From contig NZ_JBNYXW010000005.1 in the NCBI RefSeq assembly GCF_051380875.1, forward strand, positions 124,001 through 188,000: a stretch of DNA of 64,000 nucleotides, read 5' to 3'. A program made the position numbers and the translations under genes. The notes beneath the pieces are model-generated. The model was not told the origin of the DNA. It saw only the letters and a program-made list of their open reading frames with translations, and ran no database searches. Numbering within the stretch: the first letter of the stretch is position 1; each line of letters begins with the position of its first letter. Positions 38,055-46,756 of this stretch are shown here, in pieces. This stretch comes from Janthinobacterium sp051380875 (lineage in GTDB: Bacteria; Pseudomonadota; Gammaproteobacteria; Burkholderiales; Burkholderiaceae_D).

Positions 38055-39302
38055 TTAAGGGTAAAAGATGGCGATATGGTAGCCAGACGCCGTGAGTTGA
38101 TCTAATGCAAAATACACTTTGATGGTTTGTTCCGAGCGCGGTGCCAGCCCCTTGCTGACGTCGATGCTGGCTGGCAGGTAGTCGCGCGGCGCGATGACAC
38201 GGCGCAATACCGGCTTGTCATTGGCATCATTGAGGATCAGTTCGATACTGGGCCAGGCTTGCACGCTGCGGCTTTGGTTGCGCAGCAGGGACACGTAGGA
38301 GAAGGTCTGTTCCTTCAGGGTTTGCAATTCGCCCTGCTCGATGGACAGCGCCTCGATCTGGGCCGGCAAATCGACCTGGCAGCCGCTCAGCTTGCACAGC
38401 GCCACCAGGCTCGGCTTCCACTGAGGAAACTGCGCCGCCAGCGGATTGCGGAAGGTCGTCATCACTTGTACGAATAGCAGGATCAGCAGGGTGACCGAGC
38501 CGATGGCCATCGCCACGCGCAGGGCCTTGCCGCTCTGTTCGCGGTGCCGGCCCTGGGTCACGAAGGTCGGTTCGTCGTGGCTGGCAAGCGGCGCGGCTTC
38601 AGCGTCACCAGCGGCTTGATCCCGCGCAATGGCTACGGCGGGCAACGATGCGAATGATTGGTCGGAAAAAGTGGGTTCCTGGCGCACGGTGGCCGGTGGC
38701 ACGGGCTTGTCCAGGCTGATTTTAGGCGCAACAGGCTGTGCTGGCGCAACGCCGGCTGCCAGGCTCGGTTCGCGGCGGCTGTCGCGCAAGTACGTGGCGA
38801 AGGCGGGCGCGTCATCGACCTGGCGGCGCTTGAACGGCGCCATCGGCTGGGGCAGCGGAGGTTCGGGCCGGTTGGCCGGTATTTCGACAGGCACATCGAC
38901 AGGCATATCGACAGGCGCGTCGGCAACTGCATCGGCGGGCAGGCCGACGTCGAGATCAAGCTCGATGTGTTCGCTATCGTCCTCGTCTTCCTTGCGCTGC
39001 GCCGTTTCCGGCAGGATGCCGAACGGATCGAACGAGGTGTCGAAGTCGAGGCAATAGATGGGTTCGTCGTCCGTGGCGGACGGCAGGCAGTCTTCGGCCG
39101 GGTACGGGGAGGGCTGCGGGACGGCAGCGCCGGGGCTGGAGGTTAAAAACGGCGATGCCGCAGCTGGATCGACCAGTGCGGCATTGCCGTCAAAGACTTC
39201 CCTGCACGTGCCACAGCGCACGATGCCCCCACGTAACTTCAACTGGTCAGCAGCGACCCGAAATATCGTGTTGCAATGGGGGCATTTGGTGGCGAGGGCC
39301 AT
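38055..39302 (-). CDS. DUF3426 protein with an N-terminal MJ0042 zinc ribbon
   Basis: The 415-residue protein begins with a zinc ribbon CPHCNTIF...VRCGTCREVFDG (Cys pairs at about residues 8/11 and 30/33). A long acidic and Pro-rich disordered part (about 60-260) follows, then one membrane helix (VTLLILLFVQVMTTF, about residue 280) and a C-terminal DUF3426 domain. The topology suggests a cytoplasmic zinc ribbon and a periplasmic domain. Function unknown. It lies 8 nt downstream of prmA, a conserved Burkholderiales arrangement. Confidence 0.9.
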   Translation of the reverse strand: MALATKCPHCNTIFRVAADQLKLRGGIVRCGTCREVFDGNAALVDPAAASPFLTSSPGAAVPQPSPYPAEDCLPSATDDEPIYCLDFDTSFDPFGILPETAQRKEDEDDSEHIELDLDVGLPADAVADAPVDMPVDVPVEIPANRPEPPLPQPMAPFKRRQVDDAPAFATYLRDSRREPSLAAGVAPAQPVAPKISLDKPVPPATVRQEPTFSDQSFASLPAVAIARDQAAGDAEAAPLASHDEPTFVTQGRHREQSGKALRVAMAIGSVTLLILLFVQVMTTFRNPLAAQFPQWKPSLVALCKLSGCQVDLPAQIEALSIEQGELQTLKEQTFSYVSLLRNQSRSVQAWPSIELILNDANDKPVLRRVIAPRDYLPASIDVSKGLAPRSEQTIKVYFALDQLTASGYHIAIFYP

Positions 39303-39310
39303 TGCTGTGC

Positions 39311-40255
39311 TTATGCACCTTCCGCGCGTGGCGCAGGGGCTTGCGTTGCACCCAGGCGGCCATGCAGCGCCACCCAGCCATCTTGCTCGGCCCAGACACC
39401 CAGCTCGATGAATGGCGCGTAGGCTGCGGCCACTTCTTCCGCCTGGCGTGCCAGCACGCCGGACAGGATCAGGGCGCCACCGTCAGCGACACGGCCCGAG
39501 AGCATCGGCGCCATCAGCTTCAATGGGCTCGACAGGATGTTGGCGACGACGATGTCAAACTTTGCCGTGGCGTATGCCGAGGTGGCAAACGTATCTGGCA
39601 GGAAATATTCGATGTCGCACTGGTTGCGTTCGGTATTGTCGCGCGCCGATTCGATCGCCTGCGGGTCGATATCGACGCCGACCACTGTTTGCGCGGCCAG
39701 TTTCTTGGCCACCATGGCCAGGATGCCAGAACCGCAACCGTAGTCGAGCACGCTCTTGCCGGGCGCGGGATGCGCTTCCAGCCACTCCATGCACAGGCGC
39801 GTGGTCGGGTGGCTGCCCGTGCCGAAGGCCAGACCCGGGTCCAGCTCCAGGATCAGGCCGTCTGGATCCGGTGCCTCGTGCCAGCTGGGCACGACCCAGA
39901 TGTTCTTGCCGATGTGAATCGGGGCGAACTGCGACTGCGTCAGGCGCACCCAGTCCTGTTCTTCCACGTGACGCATGGTAAAAGCAGGTACCGTTGCCAT
40001 GCCGACAGCTTGCGCGGCGGCCGCCACGATGGCGGCCTGGTCGGCGTCAACGTCGGTCAGCGCCACCACGCGGCTGCGTTCCCACGCCGCTTCCTTCGGT
40101 TCCATGCCGGGTTCGCCAAACAACGGCTGCTCGGCATCCGTGCCTTCATCGGCGTCTTCCACCGACACCGACAGCGCGCCCGCTTCCATCAGCGCGTCGG
40201 ACATGGTCTCGGCGTTGTCGCGGGCGATTTCGATGACGATTTCGGTCCAGCTCAT
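39311..40255 (-). CDS. prmA: Ribosomal protein L11 methyltransferase PrmA
   Basis: The 314-residue protein begins MSWTEIVIEIARDNAE and carries the SAM-binding motif LDYGCGSGILAMVAKKL (about residues 176-192), the GLAFGTGSHPTTRLCMEWL block and the NILSSPL motif. It trimethylates ribosomal protein L11. Its start overlaps the accC stop by 4 nt (ATGA type), so it is translationally coupled to accC. Confidence 0.95.
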   Translation of the reverse strand: MSWTEIVIEIARDNAETMSDALMEAGALSVSVEDADEGTDAEQPLFGEPGMEPKEAAWERSRVVALTDVDADQAAIVAAAAQAVGMATVPAFTMRHVEEQDWVRLTQSQFAPIHIGKNIWVVPSWHEAPDPDGLILELDPGLAFGTGSHPTTRLCMEWLEAHPAPGKSVLDYGCGSGILAMVAKKLAAQTVVGVDIDPQAIESARDNTERNQCDIEYFLPDTFATSAYATAKFDIVVANILSSPLKLMAPMLSGRVADGGALILSGVLARQAEEVAAAYAPFIELGVWAEQDGWVALHGRLGATQAPAPRAEGA

Positions 40256-41667
40256 GCACCCGCCTTGATTTCGGATTTCTTGGCGATGCTGGGGCCGCCG
40301 CTATTCAGGTTCTTGCCCAGGTCTGGCATGTCGGCCAGTTTCTGTTCCAGGTAGTGAATATTGGTGCCGCCTTCGATGAAGCGCGCATCGATCATCAGTT
40401 CGCGGTGCAGGGCGATATTCGTGCTGATGCCTTCGACCACCATTTCGGACAGGGCGATCTGCATGCGGCGGATGGCTTGCTCGCGCGTGGCGCCGTAAGC
40501 GATCACTTTGCCGATCATCGAGTCGTAGTGCGGCGGCACGTAGTAGCCGGCGTAGGCGTGCGAGTCGACGCGGATGCCCGGGCCGCCTGGTGTATGCCAA
40601 GTGAGGATCTTGCCTGGCGATGGCGTAAACTTGAACGGATCTTCCGCATTGATGCGGCACTCGATGGCGTGGCCCGACAGCAGGACGTCGCGCTGGCGGA
40701 AACGCAGTTTTTCGCCAGCGGCGATGCGGATCTGTTCTTGCACGATGTCAATGCCGGTGATCATCTCGGTGACGGGATGCTCCACTTGCACGCGGGTATT
40801 CATTTCAATGAAATAGAACTCGCCGTTTTCGTACAGGAATTCAAACGTGCCGGCGCCGCGGTAGCCGATCTTGCGGCAGGCTTCGGCGCAACGGTCGCCA
40901 ATTTTCTCGATCAGCTTGCGCGGGATGCCCGGCGCTGGTGCTTCTTCGATCACTTTCTGGTGGCGGCGCTGCATGGAGCAGTCGCGCTCGCCCAGCCAGA
41001 CGGCGTTCTTGTGTTCGTCGGCGAGGATCTGGATTTCCACGTGGCGCGGATTTTCCAGGTACTTCTCCATATACACTTCGGGGTTGCCGAAAGCCGTACC
41101 GGCTTCCGTCTTGGTCATCGCCACGGCGTTGATCAGGGCAGCTTCCGTGTGCACCACGCGCATGCCGCGTCCGCCACCGCCACCGGCGGCCTTGATGATG
41201 ACCGGGTAGCCGACCTTGCGGGCAATTTGCACGATCTCTTTCGGATCGTCGGGCAAGGCGCCTTCCGAGCCGGGCACGCAGGGTACGCCGGCCTTGATCA
41301 TGGTTTGCTTGGCCGACACTTTGTCGCCCATCAAACGGATCGATTCGGAGCGCGGGCCGATGAAGACGAAGCCCGATTTTTCGACGCGTTCGGCAAAGTC
41401 GGCGTTTTCCGACAGGAAACCGTAGCCTGGATGAATCGCTTGCGCGTCCGTCACTTCAGCGGCGCTGATGATGGCGGGCATGTTCAGGTAGCTCAGGGAC
41501 GACTGGGCCGGCCCGATACAAACGGATTCATCGGCCAGCTTGACGTATTTTGCGTCTTTGTCGGCTTCGGAGTGGACTACAACCGTTTTAATGCCCATTT
41601 CGCGGCAGGCGCGCTGAATACGGAGGGCAATTTCACCACGGTTGGCAATCAGGATTTTTTCAAACAT
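40252..41667 (-). CDS. accC: Acetyl-CoA carboxylase biotin carboxylase subunit
   Basis: The 471-residue protein starts MFEKILIANRGEIALRI and has the ATP-grasp glycine loop KAAGGGGGRGMRVV (about residues 160-173), EKYLENPRHVEIQ, and EMNTRVQVEHPVTEM with the catalytic Arg and Glu. It carboxylates biotin on AccB in the first step of fatty acid synthesis. It is about 20 residues longer at the C-terminus than E. coli AccC. It follows accB by 100 nt, and together with prmA forms one transcript. Confidence 0.96.
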   Translation of the reverse strand: MFEKILIANRGEIALRIQRACREMGIKTVVVHSEADKDAKYVKLADESVCIGPAQSSLSYLNMPAIISAAEVTDAQAIHPGYGFLSENADFAERVEKSGFVFIGPRSESIRLMGDKVSAKQTMIKAGVPCVPGSEGALPDDPKEIVQIARKVGYPVIIKAAGGGGGRGMRVVHTEAALINAVAMTKTEAGTAFGNPEVYMEKYLENPRHVEIQILADEHKNAVWLGERDCSMQRRHQKVIEEAPAPGIPRKLIEKIGDRCAEACRKIGYRGAGTFEFLYENGEFYFIEMNTRVQVEHPVTEMITGIDIVQEQIRIAAGEKLRFRQRDVLLSGHAIECRINAEDPFKFTPSPGKILTWHTPGGPGIRVDSHAYAGYYVPPHYDSMIGKVIAYGATREQAIRRMQIALSEMVVEGISTNIALHRELMIDARFIEGGTNIHYLEQKLADMPDLGKNLNSGGPSIAKKSEIKAGA

Positions 41668-41767
41668 GGTAGGTTCGCGAATGTCTGTGAGAGCCGGCGA
41701 GCCGGCGAAACAACAAGTGTGAGGGCTAAAACTGCAAACGGCCGTTGCCGGCCGTGTGGACTGGTTT

Positions 41768-42229
41768 TTAGCCGATCACAAACAAGGGTTGACCGAATTC
41801 GACCGGTTGGCCGTTTTCGACCAGGATCTGGGTCACGACACCGGCTTTATCCGAGTCGATTTCATTCAGAAGCTTCATCGCTTCGATGATGCACAGAGTA
41901 TCACCTTCCTTGACGACGGAGCCCACATCGACGTACGCGGCGGTGCCGGGTGCGGAGGAGCGGTAGAAGGTGCCGACCATCGGCGACTTGACCACATAGC
42001 CGGTTGGCTCGGCGGCAACTTCTGCGACGGCAGGTGCCGGCGCGGCGGCTGGCGCGGCTGGCTGGTATTGTGCCTGCATGCCTTGCGGCTGCATCATGAC
42101 CATCTGGTTTTGCGGCATGGCCGACGATTTGACGATGCGAACCTTGCTTTCGCCTTCGGTAACTTCCAGCTCTGCGATATCCGATTCGGCGACCAGGTCG
42201 ATCAAGGTCTTGAGTTTTCGTAGATCCAT
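41768..42229 (-). CDS. accB: Biotin carboxyl carrier protein of acetyl-CoA carboxylase
   Basis: The 153-residue protein has an N-terminal assembly region (MDLRKLKTLIDLVAESDIAELEV), a Pro/Ala/Gln-rich linker (about 45-70) and a C-terminal biotinyl domain with the modified Lys in IIEAMKLLNEI (about residue 119; usually EAMKMMNEI). It carries biotin between AccC and the carboxyltransferase. It begins the accB-accC-prmA cluster, with aroQ 91 nt upstream in the same direction. Confidence 0.95.
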   Translation of the reverse strand: MDLRKLKTLIDLVAESDIAELEVTEGESKVRIVKSSAMPQNQMVMMQPQGMQAQYQPAAPAAAPAPAVAEVAAEPTGYVVKSPMVGTFYRSSAPGTAAYVDVGSVVKEGDTLCIIEAMKLLNEIDSDKAGVVTQILVENGQPVEFGQPLFVIG

Positions 42230-42320
42230 GTAAAACCCCTAGGAATGTAGTTTGTTTTATGAGTGATGCGGTGATGTCCAAAAACCTATCGCCGCGCTAA
42301 ATGCGTGCAGATCGCGTAGA

Positions 42321-42758
42321 TTAACGCTTTTTAAGCACAAAGTCGATGGCAAGCCGATATCCTTCGATACCCAGGCCGCAGATCGTCCCCTGCGCGATCG
42401 CGCTGAGAAATGAGTGATGTCGAAACGTTTCGCGTTGATAAATATTCGAGATATGGACTTCCACAAACGGGATGGCGACCCCGGCCAGCGCATCGCGCAA
42501 GGCGACGCTGGTATGGGTCAGGCCGCCCGGATTGATGACGATGGCATCGATCCCTTCCGCTCGCGCGGCATGGATGCGGTCGATCAGCGCGCCTTCATGG
42601 TTGCTTTGAAAGCAGACCAGGCCGGCACCGGCCGCCATGGCTTGCGCCATCGCTGCCTGCTCGATATCGGCCAAGGTGCTGGCGCCGTAGACCTCAGGCT
42701 CGCGCGTTCCCAGTAAATTCAGGTTGGGACCGTTGAGCAGAAGGAGGTTTTTTGCCAT
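42321..42758 (-). CDS. aroQ: Type II 3-dehydroquinate dehydratase
   Basis: The 145-residue protein has the type II signature NLLLLNGPNLNLLGTREPEVYG with the catalytic Tyr and Arg near the start, INPGGLTHTSVALRDAL and EVHISNIYQRETFRHHSFLS. It dehydrates 3-dehydroquinate in the shikimate pathway. It is upstream of accB in the same direction, a frequent neighbour pair in Proteobacteria. Confidence 0.96.
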   Translation of the reverse strand: MAKNLLLLNGPNLNLLGTREPEVYGASTLADIEQAAMAQAMAAGAGLVCFQSNHEGALIDRIHAARAEGIDAIVINPGGLTHTSVALRDALAGVAIPFVEVHISNIYQRETFRHHSFLSAIAQGTICGLGIEGYRLAIDFVLKKR

Positions 42759-42839
42759 GTATGGAAGACCGTTTTAGCGAAAGTTCCGCATTTTGCCGCC
42801 AAAGATACGCATTGGCAAGAGAAAAAGCACGCTCCGAAT

Positions 42840-43385
42840 TTACAAATTGTCCAGATCGGCGCGCAACTGATCAAATTTCAAGCGTCCCAGATAGGTCTTT
42901 TTGACTTCGCCATCGGCACCGATCAGCACCGTAAAGGGCAAACCGCCCGTGGCATTGCCAAAATGGCGCGACAGGTCGGTACCGCTCATGCCGGAAACAT
43001 AGACGGGATAGGCGATCTTGACCTTGCTGGCGAAAGTGGCAATATTGCTGGCCGAATCGATGCCGATGCCGATGACTTGCAAGTTTTTCGCCGCGTAGTG
43101 GCCTTGCACTTCAGATAACTCCGGCATTTCTTCCACGCACGGCGGGCACCAGGGCGCCCAGAAGTTCACCAGCAGGTTCTTGCCTTTCCATTGTGACAAG
43201 GCTTGCGTGGCGCCAGCCGCGTCCGGCAGCGACAGCGCATACAGTGCATTGACGGGACCCGTCATGCCAGGCGCGATCGTGGTCGTCAGCGGTGCCGATT
43301 TTTCTTTATGCATGCCCACATATGCGCCCATGCCGCCGAACATCAGGGCAACGATGGCGCAGGCGATCCAATTCTTTTTTGTCAT
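42840..43385 (-). CDS. TlpA/ResA-like membrane-anchored thioredoxin
   Basis: The 181-residue protein has one N-terminal membrane anchor (WIACAIVALMFGGMGAYVG) and a periplasmic thioredoxin fold with the redox motif WCPPC (about residue 82) in FWAPWCPPCVEEMPEL and a cis-Pro region (GGLPFTVLI). Such proteins reduce disulfides in the periplasm, often in cytochrome c maturation. It lies 81 nt upstream of aroQ in the same direction and 13 nt after the uncharacterised gene at 43399. The target is unknown. Confidence 0.9.
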   Translation of the reverse strand: MTKKNWIACAIVALMFGGMGAYVGMHKEKSAPLTTTIAPGMTGPVNALYALSLPDAAGATQALSQWKGKNLLVNFWAPWCPPCVEEMPELSEVQGHYAAKNLQVIGIGIDSASNIATFASKVKIAYPVYVSGMSGTDLSRHFGNATGGLPFTVLIGADGEVKKTYLGRLKFDQLRADLDNL

Positions 43386-43398
43386 ATCTTTATCTATA

Positions 43399-44043
43399 TC
43401 AGTGGTCAGTGTTGTCCGATAACTTATTGCCCAGGCTGGCGGAGAGCAGGCTGCGCAGTCCCGCGATATCGGTACGCAGCACCTTGCCGTCGGCCTTGGC
43501 TTTCAGCGCGCCGCGCATAGCGTCGAGTTCATACATGGCCGCGTGCACGCCTTCGCTTTTCCACAAGAAGCTGGCCGTCTCGACCGCATCATAACGCGCT
43601 CCCTTGAAATGTGGGCTTTCCGACATGTCCAGCAGCACATTTTTATTCAGCAGGAAGATGTGGATTTCCTTGGCGCTCTCGGCAAACAGCTGCAAATAGA
43701 TTTCGTCGTGCGGACCCGCCGTGCCATTTAAGACGGGGCCGCTGAGCAGGGGATGAAATTGTTGCAACGCCTCCATCACCTGCAGCGCAATCGTGCGCAA
43801 CTGGAACAGGCGTGCTGGCTGGCTATCGGCCAGGAACAGGGCGTTGTATTGCCGTAGCTGTTCTTCGATCATGGCGTTATCGGGCAGCACGTTGGGCCGG
43901 CCGGGCGCGTCCCCCAGCACTTGCCGCGCCGCCTTGCGCTTGGCGCTGCCATAGTCGGCGCCGTCCTGCGCCACCAGGCGCGCGGCAGCGGCGGCAATTT
44001 CCAGGCGCACCAGTGCGCTATCGTCAAATGCATCAGTCGTCAT
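43399..44043 (-). CDS. Conserved hypothetical protein, possibly nucleotidyltransferase-like
   Basis: The 214-residue protein is not assigned with confidence. The segment LLSGPVLNGTAGPHDEIYLQLFAESAKEIHIFLLNKNV resembles the G-x-NGTA...D/E-x-D pattern of minimal nucleotidyltransferases, but the acidic pair is incomplete (DEIYLQ). The N-terminal half is helical and Ala-rich. It lies divergently from mpl (124 nt apart) and 13 nt before tlpA-like, a position that is conserved in Burkholderiales. Function unknown. Confidence 0.8.
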   Translation of the reverse strand: MTTDAFDDSALVRLEIAAAAARLVAQDGADYGSAKRKAARQVLGDAPGRPNVLPDNAMIEEQLRQYNALFLADSQPARLFQLRTIALQVMEALQQFHPLLSGPVLNGTAGPHDEIYLQLFAESAKEIHIFLLNKNVLLDMSESPHFKGARYDAVETASFLWKSEGVHAAMYELDAMRGALKAKADGKVLRTDIAGLRSLLSASLGNKLSDNTDH

Positions 44044-44167
44044 GACCGAGATGATACTCCGAAGCGGGAAAAGTCATGGCGTCGGGTAAAATCCCACACT
44101 TGCTCTTTTTTATCTCACCGTCTTACTTACTTAACCGCGTTCACCGCGCACCTTTCGCACTGATCAC

Positions 44168-45544
44168 ATGCATATTCATATCCTCGGCATTTGCGGTACC
44201 TTCATGGGTGGCCTGGCCGTCCTGGCCAAGGAAGCCGGCCATAAAGTTACCGGTTGCGATGCCAACGTCTATCCTCCGATGAGCACCCAGCTGGAATCGC
44301 AGGGAATCGAACTGATCCAGGGTTTTGACCCGGAACAAACCAGGCTGAACCCGGATTTGTATGTGATTGGCAATGTGGTGTCGCGCGGCAACCCGCTGGT
44401 AGAGGAAATTCTCAACCGCAGCCTGCCCTATGTTTCCGGCCCGCAGTGGATCGGCGAACATATATTACGCCACAAGTGGGTACTGGCCGTGGCCGGCACG
44501 CATGGCAAGACGACCACCTCGGCCATGCTGGCATGGATACTCGAAGACGCCGGCTACGCGCCCGGCTTCCTGATCGGCGGTGTGCCGATGAACTTTGGTA
44601 TTTCCGCCCGCCTGAGCGGCAATATCGACGGTAAAAGCGCCGATTCGGACTTCTTCGTCATCGAAGCGGATGAATATGACACGGCTTTCTTCGACAAGCG
44701 CAGCAAATTCGTGCATTACCACGCGAAGACCGCCGTCATGAACAACCTGGAATACGATCACGCCGACATCTTCCCCGATCTGCACGCGATCGAGACGCAA
44801 TTCCACCACCTGGTGCGCACCGTGCCCGGCATCGGCCGCCTGGTGTTCAACGGCGACGAAGCGTCGCTGCAGCGCGTGCTGGCACGCGGTTGCTGGAGCG
44901 AAAGGGAAAGCTTTGGCCAGGATGCCAACTGGCAACTGCAAGAGCAGGCCGATGGCAGCTTCGACGTGCATTTCAATGGCCAGCAGGAAGGCCATGTGGC
45001 GTGGGCCCTGACGGGCAAGCACAACCGCAGCAATGCGCTGGCGGCCATTGCCGCGGCGCGCCACGTGGGCGTGCCCATTGCCCAGGCGTGTGCCTCGCTG
45101 GCCACGTTTGAAAGCGTCAAGCGCCGCATGGAAGTGCGCGGCGTGGTCAACAACATTACCGTGTACGACGATTTCGCCCACCATCCGACGGCCATTGCCA
45201 CCACCGTGGGCGGCTTGCGCCAGAAACTTGGCAGTAGCGGGCGCATTCTGGCCGTGCTGGAGCCGCGTTCGAACACCATGAAGCTGGGCGCCATGAAAGA
45301 TGCGCTGCCGGGCAGCCTGAAGGATGCGGACCTGGTCTTCGGTTTCGGCAGCCAGCAAGCGCTGGGCTGGAGCCTGGGCGATGCGCTGGCGCCACTGGGT
45401 AATATCGCCAGCGCCTATGAAGAGATCGACGTGCTGGTGGCGGCCGTGGCAGCTGCCGCCCGTCCCGGCGACCAGATCGTGGTCATGAGCAATGGCGGCT
45501 TTGGCGGCGTGCACCAGAAATTGCTGGAGGCGCTGGGCCGATGA
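44168..45544 (+). CDS. mpl: UDP-N-acetylmuramate:tripeptide ligase Mpl
   Basis: The 458-residue Mur-ligase-family protein begins MHIHILGICGTFMGGLAVLAKE and has the ATP loop AVAGTHGKTTTSAMLAWIL (about residues 110-128) and EADEYDTAFFDKRSKF. It attaches recycled tripeptide to UDP-MurNAc in peptidoglycan recycling, which matches the ampD gene elsewhere in the window. Its stop overlaps the start of the esterase gene by 4 nt. Confidence 0.95.
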   Translation: MHIHILGICGTFMGGLAVLAKEAGHKVTGCDANVYPPMSTQLESQGIELIQGFDPEQTRLNPDLYVIGNVVSRGNPLVEEILNRSLPYVSGPQWIGEHILRHKWVLAVAGTHGKTTTSAMLAWILEDAGYAPGFLIGGVPMNFGISARLSGNIDGKSADSDFFVIEADEYDTAFFDKRSKFVHYHAKTAVMNNLEYDHADIFPDLHAIETQFHHLVRTVPGIGRLVFNGDEASLQRVLARGCWSERESFGQDANWQLQEQADGSFDVHFNGQQEGHVAWALTGKHNRSNALAAIAAARHVGVPIAQACASLATFESVKRRMEVRGVVNNITVYDDFAHHPTAIATTVGGLRQKLGSSGRILAVLEPRSNTMKLGAMKDALPGSLKDADLVFGFGSQQALGWSLGDALAPLGNIASAYEEIDVLVAAVAAAARPGDQIVVMSNGGFGGVHQKLLEALGR

Positions 45545-46143
45545 TTCTGTATCTGCATGGATTGCGCTCGTCGCCACTGTCGATGAAGTCGCGCCTGCTG
45601 GCCGCGCAGATGCAGGCGCTGGACCGCGAGGCAGAGTGGCTGTGCCCGCAATTGCCCGCTTCGCCGAAGCTGGCCATCGAGCAAGCCTTGTCGCTGGTGA
45701 AAAACGTGGCGCCGGCGCAGTTGACCATCATCGGCTCTTCGCTGGGCGGCTATTACGCCACCTGGCTGGCCGAGCAGATCGGTTGCCGCGCCGTGCTGCT
45801 GAACCCGGCCATCGTGCCCTTGCTTGATCTGGAGCAACACATTGGCGTGAGCACCGAGTTTCATTCTGACAAGCCATTCGAGTTCAAGCGCGAGTACATC
45901 GACGAATTGCGCGCGTTTGCCGTGCCACACATTACTGAGCCGCAACGTTATTTCCTGATCGCCGCCACTGGCGATGAAGTGCTCGACTACCGCGACATGC
46001 TGGCGCATTATCAAGGCGCGCGCCAGATTGTTATCGAGGGCAGCGATCACGGCATCAGCGAATTTGCCGACTACGTTGCGCCCGTGCTGGCTTTTGCCGG
46101 CATCGATATCAAGCAAGCAACGCTGGAAGGCCCAGCCCGGTGA
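45541..46143 (+). CDS. YqiA-type alpha/beta-hydrolase (esterase)
   Basis: The 200-residue protein has the YqiA/YcfP fold: start MILYLHGLRSSPLSMKSRLL, nucleophile motif GSSLGGYYA (about residues 60-68) and a C-terminal His in EGSDHGISEF. YqiA of E. coli hydrolyses palmitoyl-CoA and short esters; the physiological substrate is not known. It overlaps mpl and ubiC by 4 nt on each side, so it is the middle of a tight operon. Confidence 0.9.
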   Translation: MILYLHGLRSSPLSMKSRLLAAQMQALDREAEWLCPQLPASPKLAIEQALSLVKNVAPAQLTIIGSSLGGYYATWLAEQIGCRAVLLNPAIVPLLDLEQHIGVSTEFHSDKPFEFKREYIDELRAFAVPHITEPQRYFLIAATGDEVLDYRDMLAHYQGARQIVIEGSDHGISEFADYVAPVLAFAGIDIKQATLEGPAR

Positions 46144-46754
46144 GGCCGGGTTCGCTGCGGCAGGCGCAGTGGCATGCGCATGTGAATGCCGTCAATGCAC
46201 CACCCGCCTTGCGCCACTGGCTGACGGGCGGCGGCTCGCTGACGGCCAAGCTGACAGCGCACAGCCAGGCGTTTCGCGTGCAATGTTTGCACCAGGAAAC
46301 GGTGCGTTGCCTCAGCGATGAAGCGGCCAGCATCGGCTTGCACCGCGCGGGCCGAGTCTGGGAACGCGAAGTGCTGTTGCGGTGTGATAATAGGCCGACC
46401 GTGTTTGGCCATACCGTCGTGCCCATGCAGGCGACGGCCACCGACTGGCCTTTGTTTTCCGCGCTGGGCGAGCGCTCGCTGGGCACGACTCTGTTCGGCG
46501 ACCGCATGGTGCGGCGCGGTGCTCTCGAATTTGCCCGTTTGCGCGCCAGCCATCCGCTGGTGCAGCGGGCGCAAGCGGCGCTGGCCCTGGAAGGGGCGCG
46601 CTTTGATGCCAAGTCGCTGTTTTTTGCCCGGCGCTGCCTGTATCAGCGTCACCATGGATTGCTGCTGGTAACAGAAGTATTCTTGCCGGCGGTGTTTGAG
46701 CTTAGTGTCATACCTCGCACCGTTGCAACCGACACATTAATAAATAAAGCATAA
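46140..46754 (+). CDS. ubiC: Chorismate lyase UbiC
   Basis: The 204-residue protein matches chorismate-pyruvate lyase: LTGGGSLTAKLTAHSQAFRVQ, WEREVLLRCDNRPTVFGHTVVP and LGERSLGTTLFGD. It makes 4-hydroxybenzoate for ubiquinone. The GTG start overlaps the previous stop (GTGA); a RBS is not obvious, so translation is probably coupled. It is last in the mpl-esterase-ubiC cluster, and the RNB gene follows after a 2-nt gap. Confidence 0.92.
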   Translation: MRPGSLRQAQWHAHVNAVNAPPALRHWLTGGGSLTAKLTAHSQAFRVQCLHQETVRCLSDEAASIGLHRAGRVWEREVLLRCDNRPTVFGHTVVPMQATATDWPLFSALGERSLGTTLFGDRMVRRGALEFARLRASHPLVQRAQAALALEGARFDAKSLFFARRCLYQRHHGLLLVTEVFLPAVFELSVIPRTVATDTLINKA

Positions 46755-46756
46755 CA

